DNA of 64,000 bases from Flaccisagitta enflata (Eukaryota > Chaetognatha > Sagittoidea > Aphragmophora): the NCBI GenBank assembly GCA_965153355.1, contig OZ231128.1, positions 21,390,001 through 21,454,000 of the forward strand, given 5' to 3'. Position numbers and translations under genes: made by a program. This document shows positions 54,236 through 64,000 of this stretch, one piece after another (within the stretch, counting starts at the first letter, position 1; each line of letters opens with the position of its first letter). The notes beneath the pieces are model-generated. The model ran no database searches. It was given only the letters and a program-made list of their open reading frames with translations, and was not told the DNA's origin.

Positions 54236-54734
54236 AAGTTTGATTGCTAACATTTGGAAAAAAGATCTTTATGGATGATGGCTGGAATGACCTAATGGGA
54301 CTAATGGACTTACAGAGACGAGTTCAGCACTTGTAAAAAAAAGAGATGGACCAAAAGAAAATTGGTGACGGCGTTGAAAAATTTCAATGATTTTTCTCAT
54401 ACTAATGGCGAGTTTTAATGCAGACCGAGTTTCGTCCCACACCCTCAATTCATTTGAAAACCAAACACCCAAAGCGGAACTCGGCACAGGGCACACACTC
54501 ACACGCGAGCCTATATAAACAAGGTCATAGTTTCTGCCTTTCATTGGAATTTGTCTCCACTCTTTTGTCACTATCCGGTAGCCTTCGTGTCTTTCTGTTT
54601 GTTTTTGCCTTTCTGTCCTACTGTCTTTCTGTTTGTTTGTACTCTTGCTTTGTCTGTCTCTTCATTTTACTGTCTATCGCTGTCGGTCAATCTATCTCCG
54701 TGTCTCTTTCAATCAGAGTGTCTGTTTGCCTGAC

Positions 54735-55023
<289 letters not shown>

Positions 55024-55044
55024 TTGCTCTCATGATTCCCTCAC

Positions 55045-55102
55045 GCAATAAGCATCGTCCTTTGCTTTTAAAGCCGCAGCGTTGGCAAATACCGGAGACA
55101 CC
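55045..55102 (-). CDS. iGluR exon 5 (tentative): linker before ligand-binding domain
   Basis: The acceptor is GCGAAAG and the donor TGC|GTGAGG. The exon is 58 nt (one base plus 19 codons) and encodes VSPVFANAAALKAKDDAYC. It ends in phase 0, as exon 6 requires. A 280-bp (GA)n tract, read on the minus strand, starts about 20 bases after the donor. The match to the family is positional only, since it would be the end of the ATD and the Cys-containing linker. Confidence 0.48.
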
Positions 55103-55244
55103 CTTTCGCACATTGCGCCAAAAAACAACATTGCACCAACGGACAATCAATGCAGTTGATAGAGATATACGTTGATTCCCAAGATGAAAATATCTCAATG
55201 AAAATTGAAAATACGGGATAAATCCTGGTTTTTCACACAGGGAT

Positions 55245-55868
55245 TCTAAAAAAAGTTCTAGAACAAGAATATGATATTCATTTTGATCAAACACTAGCCA
55301 CAAAAAAATTAGAAATGTTTTTATGTGGTTTTAACTGCTATTTATTACCCTGAAAACAATGTTGTTTTGAATGATTTTATTATATTTTTGTGAAATTGTT
55401 TAGTACTAATCAGTATTGATAATCTATTGAAGTTAGGATGTTCTTAGATGTTTCAAAGAGGCTTAAAAATGGCTTTAAAAAACTGAAAATTAAAAAGGTA
55501 AGCCAAATTTGTACAGCTCTAAGAAAAAAACATTGTGTTTCACAGTAAAATATATGCAAGGCGTGAGTTTCTTATATCTACTAAAAGACATGCAAGATTT
55601 GTCAATTAAAAATGTAAAACTGCAATATGCAAATGAGATCAGTGTGCAAATTTTTGGAATTGGCCTAAATTATATGAAAACACCAGAAATTGAATCAGCA
55701 TAGTACTAATTATCACAATATAATAGTTTCAGTTTAAATCAACTAGAAAATGTTGAAAAATAAGTGTTTTAACAAAATTTTTAGCACAAAAAATGTTTCT
55801 TATTTCATTGGCTAATGTTTGACCAAAATGGATATCATATTCTGATTCTCCAACCTTTTTAGAACCTC
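55245..55868. mobile_element. Foldback element, about 620 bp
   Basis: Left arm GAATATGATATTCATTTTGATCAAACACTAGCC and right arm its inverse, GGCTAATGTTTGACCAAAAT... GATATCATATTCTGATTC. AT-rich interior, no ORF I would support. Confidence 0.78.
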
Positions 55869-57390
55869 TGTGCAAAAAATTAGGATGCGTTTCTTTTTCT
55901 TTTCTAACCCTTTACAATCAAGATATTTAAAATCTGGGAATCTGACCAATGTCCCTCATTTCCCCCAAATCCAACACTGCAGATCTTGGTGATACCCCTT
56001 TCACATTGTATTGCATCACATCGCATCGCATTTATCTGATTTAGCAAACAGGTTTACCTTTGCACAGTGCACATTGTGCAGGAAATACAGATGGATTGAG
56101 CCTTTTTTAGAAAATTATACAAAAAAAAATCTGTTAGACTGATAGATATCATAGATATGAAGTAAGGCATATCAAAATTCCAAGTTGTATAATGTATATG
56201 ATCATTTGAAAAGGTTACCATATTTTTTTCAAGTTTCATATGAAATTGGCAAAACAGTGAGTACAATACTAAAAAACTTATTATGGTGTATACAGTATTA
56301 TCATCCAATTCAGGGGTCTGTGCCCTGTCTCACTTCCAAATAGAAAATACTCCGATTTATCAACCAAGCAAAGGAGGGAAAAAATTGTTCTAAGAGAAAA
56401 AGAGAGAAGGTTGATATGCAAACCGTGATGTTCTGACTTAAGCACAGTCATAAGTTGCAGAGATTGGTTTTCACTTTGGAGAGAAAAAGGCTAGCACCGC
56501 TCAGGCGCAATTATAGCAAGTAAAGTATAAGCGTCATCTTTTTTCTCCGAGGGGGGGGGAAGGAGAGGGCCGGCGTGAAGGAAGAGGATAGACGTAAGGC
56601 AGAAAAAAAATTAAGAGGTCAGATTTGTTCATCCTTTACCATTTAGCAGATTGGAAACCCAAGGTCTGCAGTACTGATAATGATAGAATTTCTGATATCC
56701 TCTGAGGGGTTCATAAACACTAGGGTGGTCGTTCTAATTTCATATATTGATGTACTTTGCCCATTTGCACAAATATTCAATAAATGAAGGATATCTCACA
56801 AGTTAGTGTTGAAAATCAAACAGGCCTCGTCAGCAACACCATAGGTTTACTATGGAGACTATTTCAATGCCATAGGAAGTCTATAGTGTTTCATCTTCAC
56901 ATTCAGACCTCTAACACCTGTACACTTATTATTGTCAAAAGATCAAACAATTGTCAAACCTAAACGGAGATATTTAGCCACATGCCAATTTTTCCACCAG
57001 TTAGAGCTTGAAAAAATCTTCAATTTGCTCATGAATTTTACCTTGATTCCTTCGAACAAAATAAAATCAGATCAAAAACAGTAAAAATATTCCCTTAGCA
57101 AATCGTGGCCAAATTACCAGAAAAGCCTTATCCTTTTCTGATGCTCACCAGATCTATATAAAGGTAGATAATCAGATGCGGATTTCATGACTAAAAAACT
57201 TATGAAAAGTTCTTTAATTTGCCCATGAATTTCAATTGATTTTGTGAAAATTAGCGCTTTCAAAATTCAAACCAAAGTTTTGGAAAAGTTGGAACCCGGG
57301 GTGTTGCTTGCGAATTGTCCAGAGTTGTAGCCAATTTGATTTTGTGCGATGTTCCTGTACGTCTTCTATTATGAACACACATATTGTTAC
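55869..57390. other. Intron 4 sequence, unique
   Basis: AT-rich, no gene recognised. Confidence 0.5.
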
Positions 57391-57440
57391 TTTAGTGTTT
57401 CCATGGCGAGTTGGCGACCAACCATCATGGAAAATAGCCC
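57391..57440 (-). CDS. iGluR exon 4 (tentative short exon)
   Basis: This 50-nt candidate (16 codons plus two bases) encodes GLFSMMVGRQLAMETL and ends at AAA|GTAACA. It resembles the ATD helix that usually reads like a LYDAV...AL pattern. It was chosen because it is the only reading here that accepts phase 0 from exon 3 and passes phase 2 to exon 5. Its weakness is the acceptor, which is preceded by an A-rich tract rather than pyrimidines. Another frame of the same bases gives a longer protein-like stretch but fails the phase test. Confidence 0.42.
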
Positions 57441-57594
57441 CTCTTTTGTTTTGTTTGTTTTTTTTTTTCAAAAATAAACCCCCTTGCTTTATTTGTCATC
57501 CGATTATGCTTGCGCCCGTTATCTTAAGTCTAGACGAGATCTACTGTACTTTGTTCTCGTTGTCCCTGATCATCCAAAGTTAAACATCACTTTT

Positions 57595-57745
57595 TAGTTG
57601 CGGACACGCAACTCTATAAGAGGCTTTGTCCGTCCGTCCGTCCGTCGGTCCGTCCGGGGTCATCGAGTTGAAATGTGGGAAAGCGGGCATTTCCGCCCCT
57701 GCCCACCCGTCCGCAACTGGTATTGGCCGTGTATCCGGCCTTGTT
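57595..57745 (+). mobile_element. Family A element, compact copy
   Basis: TAGTTGCGGACACGCAACTC head and GTGTATCCGGCCTTGTT tail; nearly the same as 5196-5340 in the shared parts, so probably recently active. Confidence 0.86.
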
Positions 57746-57854
57746 CAAGGAATTACGCATCGGAAAAATTTTTTCTGCAAAAGAATACATCATAATACTG
57801 ATGATAGTTGTTACCGTTTAACAATGAAATGAAGAAGAAGAATAAAGGTCTTAC

Positions 57855-57959
57855 ATTGATATGTAGATCGAGTGTTGAGTTGCCTTTGTTGCGTTGGTCG
57901 TAGACACAGGAAGCCACCGAATGCAAATCGCCCCCCGTCGTTAAACCCAGGAATTCCAT
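57855..57959 (-). CDS. iGluR exon 3: amino-terminal domain segment
   Basis: This is a clean exon. A pyrimidine-rich acceptor (TCTGCCTCTACAG) leads into ATGGAATTC, and the donor is AAT|GTAAGA. It has 105 nt, 35 codons and phase 0 at both ends. It encodes MEFLGLTTGGDLHSVASCVY followed by a short hydrophilic stretch. By position it should be the second lobe of the ATD, but I see no diagnostic motif. A second copy of the acceptor and exon start lies about 110 bases upstream, near 58072. Confidence 0.65.
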
Positions 57960-58390
57960 CTGTAGAGGCAGATATTATGCAGGGGTGGGAAGGGGGGGGG
58001 GTGGGCGGCGCGGGGTGGGGAAGGTAAAGAAGAGAGGTAATGACCCTCCTTTTTCAAATCCAGAGGTGCCATCTGTAGAGGTGGTTAACACACACGGGGG
58101 GTAGTTTTGAGTAGAGTGGTACTGGGTTGGAAAGGAAGGGTAACATGTCGGAAAGGAAGGGTGACATGTTTACCCCATGAATTCTATGTAAAATTCTACA
58201 TCCTAAAGATGTTCGGGGGGGGGGGGATATCACATGAGGTAGAGGTTTATTTCACAATGTGGGTGGGAGGATTTTTATAAGATGTGTGGGGTGTATGAGA
58301 CAAAGGCGGATCTTGGGGGTGAAGGTGGACGAGGCAGGTATCAGCGTGAGAACTGAGGATTGGGTGTCAGTGAATGGAAAAGGATATAAC
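57960..58390. other. Intron 2 sequence with a duplicated exon 3 acceptor
   Basis: A second CCTCTACAG|ATGGCACCTCTGG junction lies near 58072. The rest is G-rich and unique. Confidence 0.55.
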
Positions 58391-59001
58391 TAACGGTAGC
58401 AAAAAAAAAAAAAAAAAAAAACGGAACAAATTGTTTTGATGATTTTTGCTAAAGTGATGACTCTAACCATAGAAAATCCATGACCGTTTGAAAGCTCTGC
58501 AAAAGATCTTTCATATGCGACGTTGCTGGTCATTCTAGCTTTATCTGTTTAGAAATGGCGTAAGAATGAATAAAAACGTTGCCATATTCAATTAGCGGTC
58601 AGATTGAATAAAAAAGTTTTGAAGAAATAGTGGTTCACTTTAACAAGCTCTAACTTTTAAAGGGTTTGAGATACAGATCTGGGATTTGTCTAGAATGAAA
58701 GAAAATTAAAAAATCTATCAATTACATTAAGAAAAAAGTTCCAATTATTATTTTTCTATCTTCTTTTATAAAATAACAAAGAGGAACAACTTCTACGACT
58801 TCAACTTTTACATTCATGACCACCTCTTCTTTATTGCTGTCTCATTACTTATGGAAATAAAGACAGAACAGCCAGCATGGTCTCATATTGAAGATCTTTC
58901 GCAGAGCTTTCAAACGGTCATGGATTTTGCTATGTTTTTCTCATTGGATGCTTTTGAATCTTTAAAAAACATTTTGTTCCGTTTTTTTTTTGCTACCGTT
59001 A
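58391..59001. mobile_element. Foldback MITE with TAACGGTAGC ends
   Basis: TAACGGTAGCAAAAAAAA on the left and TTTTTTTTTGCTACCGTTA on the right; inner arms share CCATGACCGTTTGAAAGCTC. 611 bp, no ORF. Confidence 0.88.
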
Positions 59002-59452
59002 ACAGTTAGGGTTCTTGGCAATCCCTTTTGGTAACCCGCCGGTGAATCACTTTTTTTGTGGAACCATAATTGATTTTTTTCTTTTTTACCAAAATTTCTT
59101 TCCTTTTTGTTTAATTTTTGCGTTGTCAGAACTGAGAATTAATTATTCCTTTGCTCCATTGTAAATTAGAGCTAGAAAAAGAAAAAAAGAATGAATATTT
59201 GAATAATGATTTTCAAATTTTTTTGAAATTCATAGAGAAGAGAGGAAAAAATATCGGATTACTGTGTTCCAACTGGATATTTTTGTTCCACTAAGTTTCC
59301 ATGATAGAAAGGGATTTAAATTAATAACGTCGCTTGAGTCTCTCTCGCTTATCATTTACTTAAAAAGTATTATGCAGCTCAATCCAAATATAAAAACCAT
59401 TTACTTCCCTTCACTTTTGTCATTTCCATCTGAGCCTTCTGAGCCAACATTA

Positions 59453-59714
59453 ACTGCACGCGACTCTATGACCCGTTCTGTCCGTCTGTCAGTTGGTCGG
59501 TCCGTCCCTCCATTACACTTGGCTTTTGTTAGCTTTTTTTTGTTGTTTTACATTATTTTAAGTCATTTTTATTCATTTTAAGTTATTTCAAGTCTTTTAG
59601 TCTTTTGGTCTTTTGATCTTTTAGTCTTTTAGTCTTTTAGTCTTTTAGTCTTTTAGTCTTTTCTTCTTATGGCCTTAACAACCGCACGCGACTGTAAGCT
59701 GTTGGCCTTGTTTT
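59453..59714 (+). mobile_element. Family A element with AGTCTTTT core
   Basis: CTGCACGCGACTCTATGACC head, GTCTGTCAGTTGGTCGG block, TTTTAAGTCATTTT and AGTCTTTT 8-10 bp core units, then CGCACGCGACTGTAAGCTGT and GGCCTTGTT. Confidence 0.82.
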
Positions 59715-59826
59715 AGATCACATCAACATGGTTTAATAGGCCATTGGCACCCTGTCAGTCTGTCGATCTACTTGTCTGTTCGTGAAGCATCTGTCACATC
59801 ATTATGTTTTTTGTCCTATACTACAG

Positions 59827-59960
59827 TTGAACCTCGCTAAGACGGACTAGCTCGTAACAGAATTCCGCCTATTACAGATGCTAATTCATTGTCCCTTCTG
59901 CTTGTTTTCTCTTATTTCCTATTTTAACCCTAACAGAATTCCGCTTGCAATACTAAAAAA
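59827..59960. mobile_element. Pogo/mariner-like terminal sequence (partial)
   Basis: CAGTTGAACCTCGCTAAGACGG at 59825 resembles termini of pogo-type Tc1/mariner elements. AACAGAATTCCGC occurs twice (59867, 59932). A convincing partner end was not found, though TCGTTATAAGCGACATTC near 60208 could be a decayed one. Confidence 0.45.
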
Positions 59961-59963
59961 CTT

Positions 59964-60108
59964 CGGAAGAATGTTGCTCCTAAACAAATACAGCTACAAT
60001 TACCAGATTGGTCGCATTTTTAAGAGTTTAAACAAATATTTAAAATGAGACCAATCTGGTAATTGTAGCTGTCTTTGTTTAGGAGCAACTCCCTTCCAAA
60101 GTTGATGC
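59964..60108. mobile_element. Compact palindrome (hairpin MITE)
   Basis: GCTCCTAAACAAATACAGCT...CCAGATTGGTC faces GACCAATCTGG...AGCTGTCTTTGTTTAGGAGC. Arms of about 50 bases with a ~40-base loop. Confidence 0.87.
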
Positions 60109-60243
60109 TTCTTTTGAGATGGTGATATATTTATTAGCAAGATAGTAGATACACCTTGTTAGTTCCTTGAAATCCGTTGGAGTGGCATTTAACTGCATCT
60201 TTTATTCGTTATAAGCGACATTCTATTATCTAAGCGCTAGAAC

Positions 60244-60414
60244 CTGTTGGATACTGGGGATGATTTTGTTTCCAGCGCCGTTTCCATCACCCTCGTGATG
60301 ACCGACTTGATCTCCGTCAGTCTCGAGACCGGGATCATGGTCATTGGCAGACCAAGATGTGATGTAGATTCGGGCATCACTCGTCGCGTACTCGCGGAGG
60401 ATAGAAGCGTAGTC
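60244..60414 (-). CDS. iGluR exon 2: amino-terminal domain segment
   Basis: The acceptor is CTGCTCCTTCAAG and the donor is CAG|GTTCTA. The exon is 171 nt, 57 codons, phase 0 at both ends, matching exon 1 and exon 3. It begins DYASILREYATSDARIYITS, a helix plus strand expected just after the W-I-V strand of exon 1. The second half is rich in Asp, Gly and Asn and has no clear family match. The donor is not a perfect consensus, so the 3' limit is less sure than the 5' limit. Confidence 0.62.
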
Positions 60415-60477
60415 CTTGAAGGAGCAGAAATGATGAGAAGAACTCATGTTCAAGAATGGCAGGATGAGAGGAAAGAA

Positions 60478-60929
60478 CAAGGCCGGATACACGGCTACCC
60501 TAGTCGCGTGCGTGTGGGCAGGAGCAGTGCTGGAGAAGGTCACTAGGGCATCTGGGCAGGAGCCGTATGCTCAAAAAGCTCAAAAACGCCAAAAAAGTAA
60601 AAAGGGGACCGACCGACCGACCGAATGACCGACCGACCGACCGACCGACCGACCGACCGACCGACCGACCGACCGACCGACCGACCGACCGACCGACCGA
60701 CCGACCGACCGACCGACCGACCGACCGACCGACCGACCGACCGACCGACCGACCGACCGACCGACCGACCGACCGACCGACCGACCGACCGACCGACCGA
60801 CCGACCGACCGACCGACCGACCGACCGACCGACCGACCGACCGACCGACCGACCGACCGACCGACCGACCGACCGACCGACCGACCGACCGACCTAGCGG
60901 GGTGTAGAGTCGTGTAGCACGCGACTAAA
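60478..60929 (-). mobile_element. Family A element with giant (GACC)n core, inverted
   Basis: CAAGGCCGGATACACGGCTA, CTAGTCGCGTGCGTGTGGGC, then about 66 GACC units (60628-60893), then TAGAGTCGTGTAGCACGCGACTA. Confidence 0.88.
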
Positions 60930-61428
60930 AAGAGCGAGGTGAATATGGCCGACTGGCCGTGAGACAGATTGACAAATAGATCCGCCAGCAACCAAGAAAA
61001 TGTAGAGATTGAGACGAACTAACGTGCCGACTTACAAGTTCGTCACTTCATACGGACTTATTTTGTAGCACTCGGTAAAAAAAAAGAGGAATTATTGAAA
61101 TGAAAGGAAAGAAAGAAGAAAAAAAAACAGATAAAAAACCTTCTGTCACCAACTTTCCTGGCTAAAATGACATTTCACTGTCAACCGAAATCACATTTCG
61201 TGGAGAAAAATGAAAACGACAATGAAAAGAGCTCATTCCTGGGAAAAAAGCGCGAATAATTTATGCAAATGTTAGGCAAATTACGTCTTAAAACCCATCA
61301 GTTTCTCCTCGTTGTTCCTTCCAATTTTCTTTTACAATTTCGATTGGAATTCTTTGAATGTTGAGTTGAGTTTTTATCACAAATCTAACTTTGCTCATTC
61401 TGCAAAATTACCTTTGGTTATTCTTTTT
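60930..61428. other. Intron 1 sequence, unique
   Basis: No gene is supported; a minus-strand stretch near 60960-61000 was examined and rejected as an exon. Confidence 0.5.
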
Positions 61429-62030
61429 GGGCAGCGGCCCCAAAGGGCCGATGTCCTGTAGGACACAGGGGTGAACCGTTACGTCCGTCTGACATTACGT
61501 ACGTACGTACGTACGTCCCCCCCCTCCGAAGCTTCTCAAGCCTCTCAGGCCTCAAATCCAGCCTCTCAGGCCTCTAATCTGGCCTCTCAGGCCTCAAATC
61601 TGGCCTCTCAGGCCTTAAATCAAGCCTCTCAGGCCTCAAATCCAGCCTCTCAGGCCTCAAATCCAGCCTCTAAGGCCTCAAATCCAGCCTCTCAGGCCTC
61701 AAATCCAGCCTCTTGGGCCTCAAATCCAGCCTCTTGGGCCTCAAATCCAGCCTCTTGGGCCCTAAATCCAGCCTCTCAGACTTCAAATGCTCATTGAATA
61801 ACATGGCAAATTGACAGAAAATTGAAAAAAAAAAATTTCCAATGAATATCAAAGAAAATTACCCCAAATATGCCATCTCAGGACGTATGGAACTTCACCC
61901 CTGTGTCCTACAGGACATCGGCCCTTTGGGGCCGCTGCCCTGCTCTCACTCCACTTCTTCAGCTAATCACTCCAAGCAGGGCATCGGGTACCGCTGACCA
62001 TGTGCGATCCTTGGATGACTTGTTTTTCCT
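61429..62030. mobile_element. Family B cassette
   Basis: GGGCAGCGGCCCCAAAGGGC start, GTACGTACGTACGTAC run, about 11 units like CCTCTCAGGCCTCAAATCCAG, inverted GTCCTACAGGACATCGGCCC, then GGGTACCGCTGACCATGTGC and GATCCTTGGATGACTTG. Confidence 0.88.
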
Positions 62031-62069
62031 CCTTCTTTTTCTTCGTTTTCACCTTCTTCCTCTTCTTTT

Positions 62070-62745
62070 GGGCAGCGGCCCCAAAGGGGCCGATGACCTT
62101 ATGCTTTCACACATATGGGAAACTCTCTCCTTCTCCTTCTCCTCCTTCTTCTTCTCCTCCTTCTTCTTCTCCGTCCCCCCTGACTTCAAAGCCTGCTCAA
62201 ATCCCAGCCTTAGGCCTTATATCCGAGCCTCAAGGCTTCATTCCCAGTGTCATGGCTCCAATCCCAGCCTTCAGGCTCCAATCTCAGCCTCCAGGCTCCA
62301 ATCTCAGCCTCCAGGCTCCAATCCCAGCCTTGAGGCTCCAATCCCAGACTCAAGACTCCAATCCAAGACTCGAGGCTCCAATCCCAGCCTGGAGGCACCA
62401 ATCCCCGCCTTGGGACTCCAATCCCAGCCTCAAGGCTTCAATCCCAGCCTCGAGGCTCCAATCCCTGCGCCCTAACTCCCATACCAGCTTCAGGGCTCCA
62501 ATCCCAGCCTCAAGGCTCCAACCACAGCTCCGAGGCTCCAACCCCAACATCATGGCTCCAATTCCAACCTCATGGCTCCAATCCCTTCCTTGGTGCTAAA
62601 ATCCAGCCTCAATACTCAAATTCTAGCCAAGCATAGGTCATCGGCTCCTTCGGGGCCGCTGCCCCTCTCACCTTCACATCTAACATTCACCAACTAAGGG
62701 GCAACGGGTACCGCTGACCATCTGACGATTTTGCGACTATTCTTT
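62070..62745. mobile_element. Family C cassette
   Basis: GGGCAGCGGCCCCAAAGGGG start, about 19 units like CTCCAATCCCAGCCTCAAGG, then GGTCATCGGCTCCTTCGGGG and GGGTACCGCTGACCATCTGA. It lies 40 bases from the Family B cassette. Confidence 0.88.
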
Positions 62746-62775
62746 TTTTCCTTTTTTTTTCATTTTCATTTTCAT

Positions 62776-63362
62776 TTTCATTCCTCTTCTTCTTCTTCTT
62801 CTTCTTCTTCTTCTTCTTCTTCTTCTTCTTCTTCTTCTTCTTCTTCTTCTTCTTCTTTTTCTTCTTTTTCTTTTTCTTTTTCTTTTTCTTCTTCCTCTTC
62901 TTCTGTTTCTCCTTTTATTTTTCTAATTCGTTTTCTTTAATTTTTTCATTCTTCTTCTTCTTCTTCTTCTTCTTCTTCTTCTTCTTCTTCTTCTTCTTCT
63001 TCTTCTTCTTCTTCTCCTTCTTCTTCTTCTTCTTTTTATTCTTTTTCTTGTTCTTCTTCTCCTTCTTCTTTTTCTATTTATTCTTTTTCCTCTTCTTCTT
63101 CTTCTTCTCCTTCTTCTTCTCATCCTTTTCCTTCTTCTTCTCCTCCTCCTTCTTCTCCTTCTTCTTCTTCTTCTCCTTCTTCTCCTTCTTCTCCTTCCTC
63201 TTCTTCTTCTTCTTCTTCTTCTTCTTCTTCTTCTTCTTCTTCTTCTTCTTCTTCTTCTCCTTCTCCTTCTCCTTCTTCTTCTTCTTCTTCTTCTTCTTCT
63301 CCTCCTTCTCCTCCTTCTCCGTCTCCTTCTTCTTCTTCTCCTTCTTCTTCTTCTTCTTTCCC
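62776..63362. repeat. (TTC)n microsatellite block after the exon 1 donor
   Basis: Nearly 590 bases of TTC/TCC/TTTTTC repeats. In transcript sense (GAA)n begins 6 bases after the exon 1 donor. Confidence 0.98.
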
Positions 63363-63367
63363 CTCAC

Positions 63368-63615
63368 CTGCGCCCCTGTCGGCACCACAATGAACCACGT
63401 GTTCCTGGCGTTGACGATTCCGAGTCTGAAGCCGATTTTCAGGATTCTTTCCAATTGGGATTTTGTGACGCCGACGACGAGGAACTTGCGCACGTCGGCG
63501 TCACGCGCGATGCGCATCCCGCACTCCACTTGACCCCAGTCGCTCGTCGACGATGACGTTGAGGATGATGCAGAGGGGGAGACGGTGGAGGTTGAGGAGG
63601 AAGCGTTGTATGAAT
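63368..63615 (-). CDS. iGluR exon 1 of window: amino-terminal domain segment
   Basis: The acceptor is CCCTAAG and the donor is CAG|GTGAGG. The exon enters with two bases of a codon and ends in phase 0, giving 82 codons. The first ~25 residues are almost only Ser and Thr. A conventional periplasmic-binding-like stretch follows, containing VRKFLVVGVTKSQLERIL and RNTWFIVVP, which is the strand-helix-strand pattern seen in iGluR and IR amino-terminal domains. The Ser/Thr stretch is unusual here. A (GAA)n tract starts 6 bases after the donor. Earlier exons were not found up to position 64000. Confidence 0.68.
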
Positions 63616-63642
63616 CTTAGGGCAAATGGTAATTGAACATAT

Positions 63643-63830
63643 TAGTTGCGGACACGCAACTCTATAAAAGGCTTTGTCCGTCCGTCGCGTCGGTCTGTCG
63701 GTCCATAACGCACGAGTCGGAAAGTGGAAAAACGAGCGTTTTTGATGGTTTTTTTTTGGGGGGGGGGGGGCATTGGATGCCCCTGCCCACCCGTTCGCAA
63801 CGATATTGTGACCCCGTGTCACTTGTTTGT
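63643..63830 (+). mobile_element. Family A element
   Basis: TAGTTGCGGACACGCAACTC head 28 bases upstream of exon 1 in transcript sense, CCCTGCCCACCCGTTCGCAA motif, GTGTCACTTGTT tail. Confidence 0.8.
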
Positions 63831-63966
63831 AGTTTTCAATAAACCAATGCAGCCTTCTACGTAATTGAAATAGAAACGAGACTTTTATTGTTTTCGGGAT
63901 ATTCACCATTCGATCTTTCTTTCTCTTTCGCTTTCCCCCCCCCCCCTCTTTGAAAGCTGCGGAACA

Positions 63967-64000
63967 TAAATGACAATGACAATGACAATGACAATGACAA
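63967..64000. repeat. (ATGACA)n microsatellite, running out of the window
   Basis: At least five ATGACA units at the window edge. Confidence 0.93.

Noticed and set aside
57232-57471. Minus-strand frame GAIFHDGWSPTRHGNTKV... as an alternative exon 4
   Set aside because: It looks protein-like and resembles an ATD ending, but no acceptor/donor pair gives phases that fit exon 3 (phase 0) and a downstream exon. The shorter frame at 57391-57440 does.
57780-57805. 18-nt microexon after GTATTCTTTTGCAG (KKFFRC)
   Set aside because: A good acceptor is followed by GTAATT, but it overlaps no recognisable domain sequence and is not needed for the phase chain.
60567-60917. Thr-Asp-Arg-Pro repeat ORF
   Set aside because: Translation of the (GACC)n array.
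60925-61010. Minus-strand stretch ADLFVNLSHGQSAIFTSLF as an exon
   Set aside because: No acceptor AG upstream in a suitable position and no donor before the Family A head.

Overview
The window looks like intron and intergenic DNA from an invertebrate animal nucleus. Introns are GT-AG, no prokaryotic gene structure is present, simple repeats are extremely abundant, and many short non-autonomous DNA transposons and mobile minisatellites are interspersed. I could not identify the species.

The main content is one large split gene on the minus strand, running from about 63.6 kb down to a stop codon at 12814. Its small exons are scattered among repeats. Reading splice junctions by hand gives 15 exons with one recurring domain order: an extracellular amino-terminal (ATD/ANF-like) region, the S1 half of a glutamate-type ligand-binding domain, membrane segment M1, the pore loop and M3, the S2 half, M4, and a glycine-rich cytoplasmic tail. 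This is an ionotropic glutamate receptor (iGluR) family subunit. Intron phases agree at every inferred junction. The one inconsistency lies inside exon 6, where the frame before and after a (GGA)n tract differs by one base. The 5' end lies beyond position 64000 or was not recognised.

A second gene, an intronless 372-residue seven-helix receptor-like ORF (21713-22831, plus strand), lies antisense inside the 14 kb intron between iGluR exons 13 and 14.

Everything else is repeat. Microsatellites (GA, CA, GAA, GAT, AAAG, TTCA, CTTC, GACC and others) recur every one to three kilobases. Many sit directly against iGluR splice sites with a consistent polarity in the sense of the transcript: GA-type after donors and CT-type before acceptors. 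Two minisatellites are amplified copies of this gene's own splice junctions: about 30 copies of the exon 9 donor (24-bp unit) and 8 copies of the exon 11 acceptor (88-bp unit). A foldback MITE is inserted in a 30-bp coding repeat in the last exon and supplies the stop codon.

Mobile families seen in several copies are: (A) short elements bounded by GCGTGCACGCGACT-like ends and GGCCTTGTT, with an expandable CGGT or AT-rich core; (B/C) cassettes bounded by GGGCAGCGGCCCC-type inverted ends and GGTACCGCTGACCAT, with a 20-21 bp minisatellite core; and several terminal-inverted-repeat MITEs. Positions 1-12800 lie downstream of the gene and hold only repeats and unique non-coding sequence that I can recognise.
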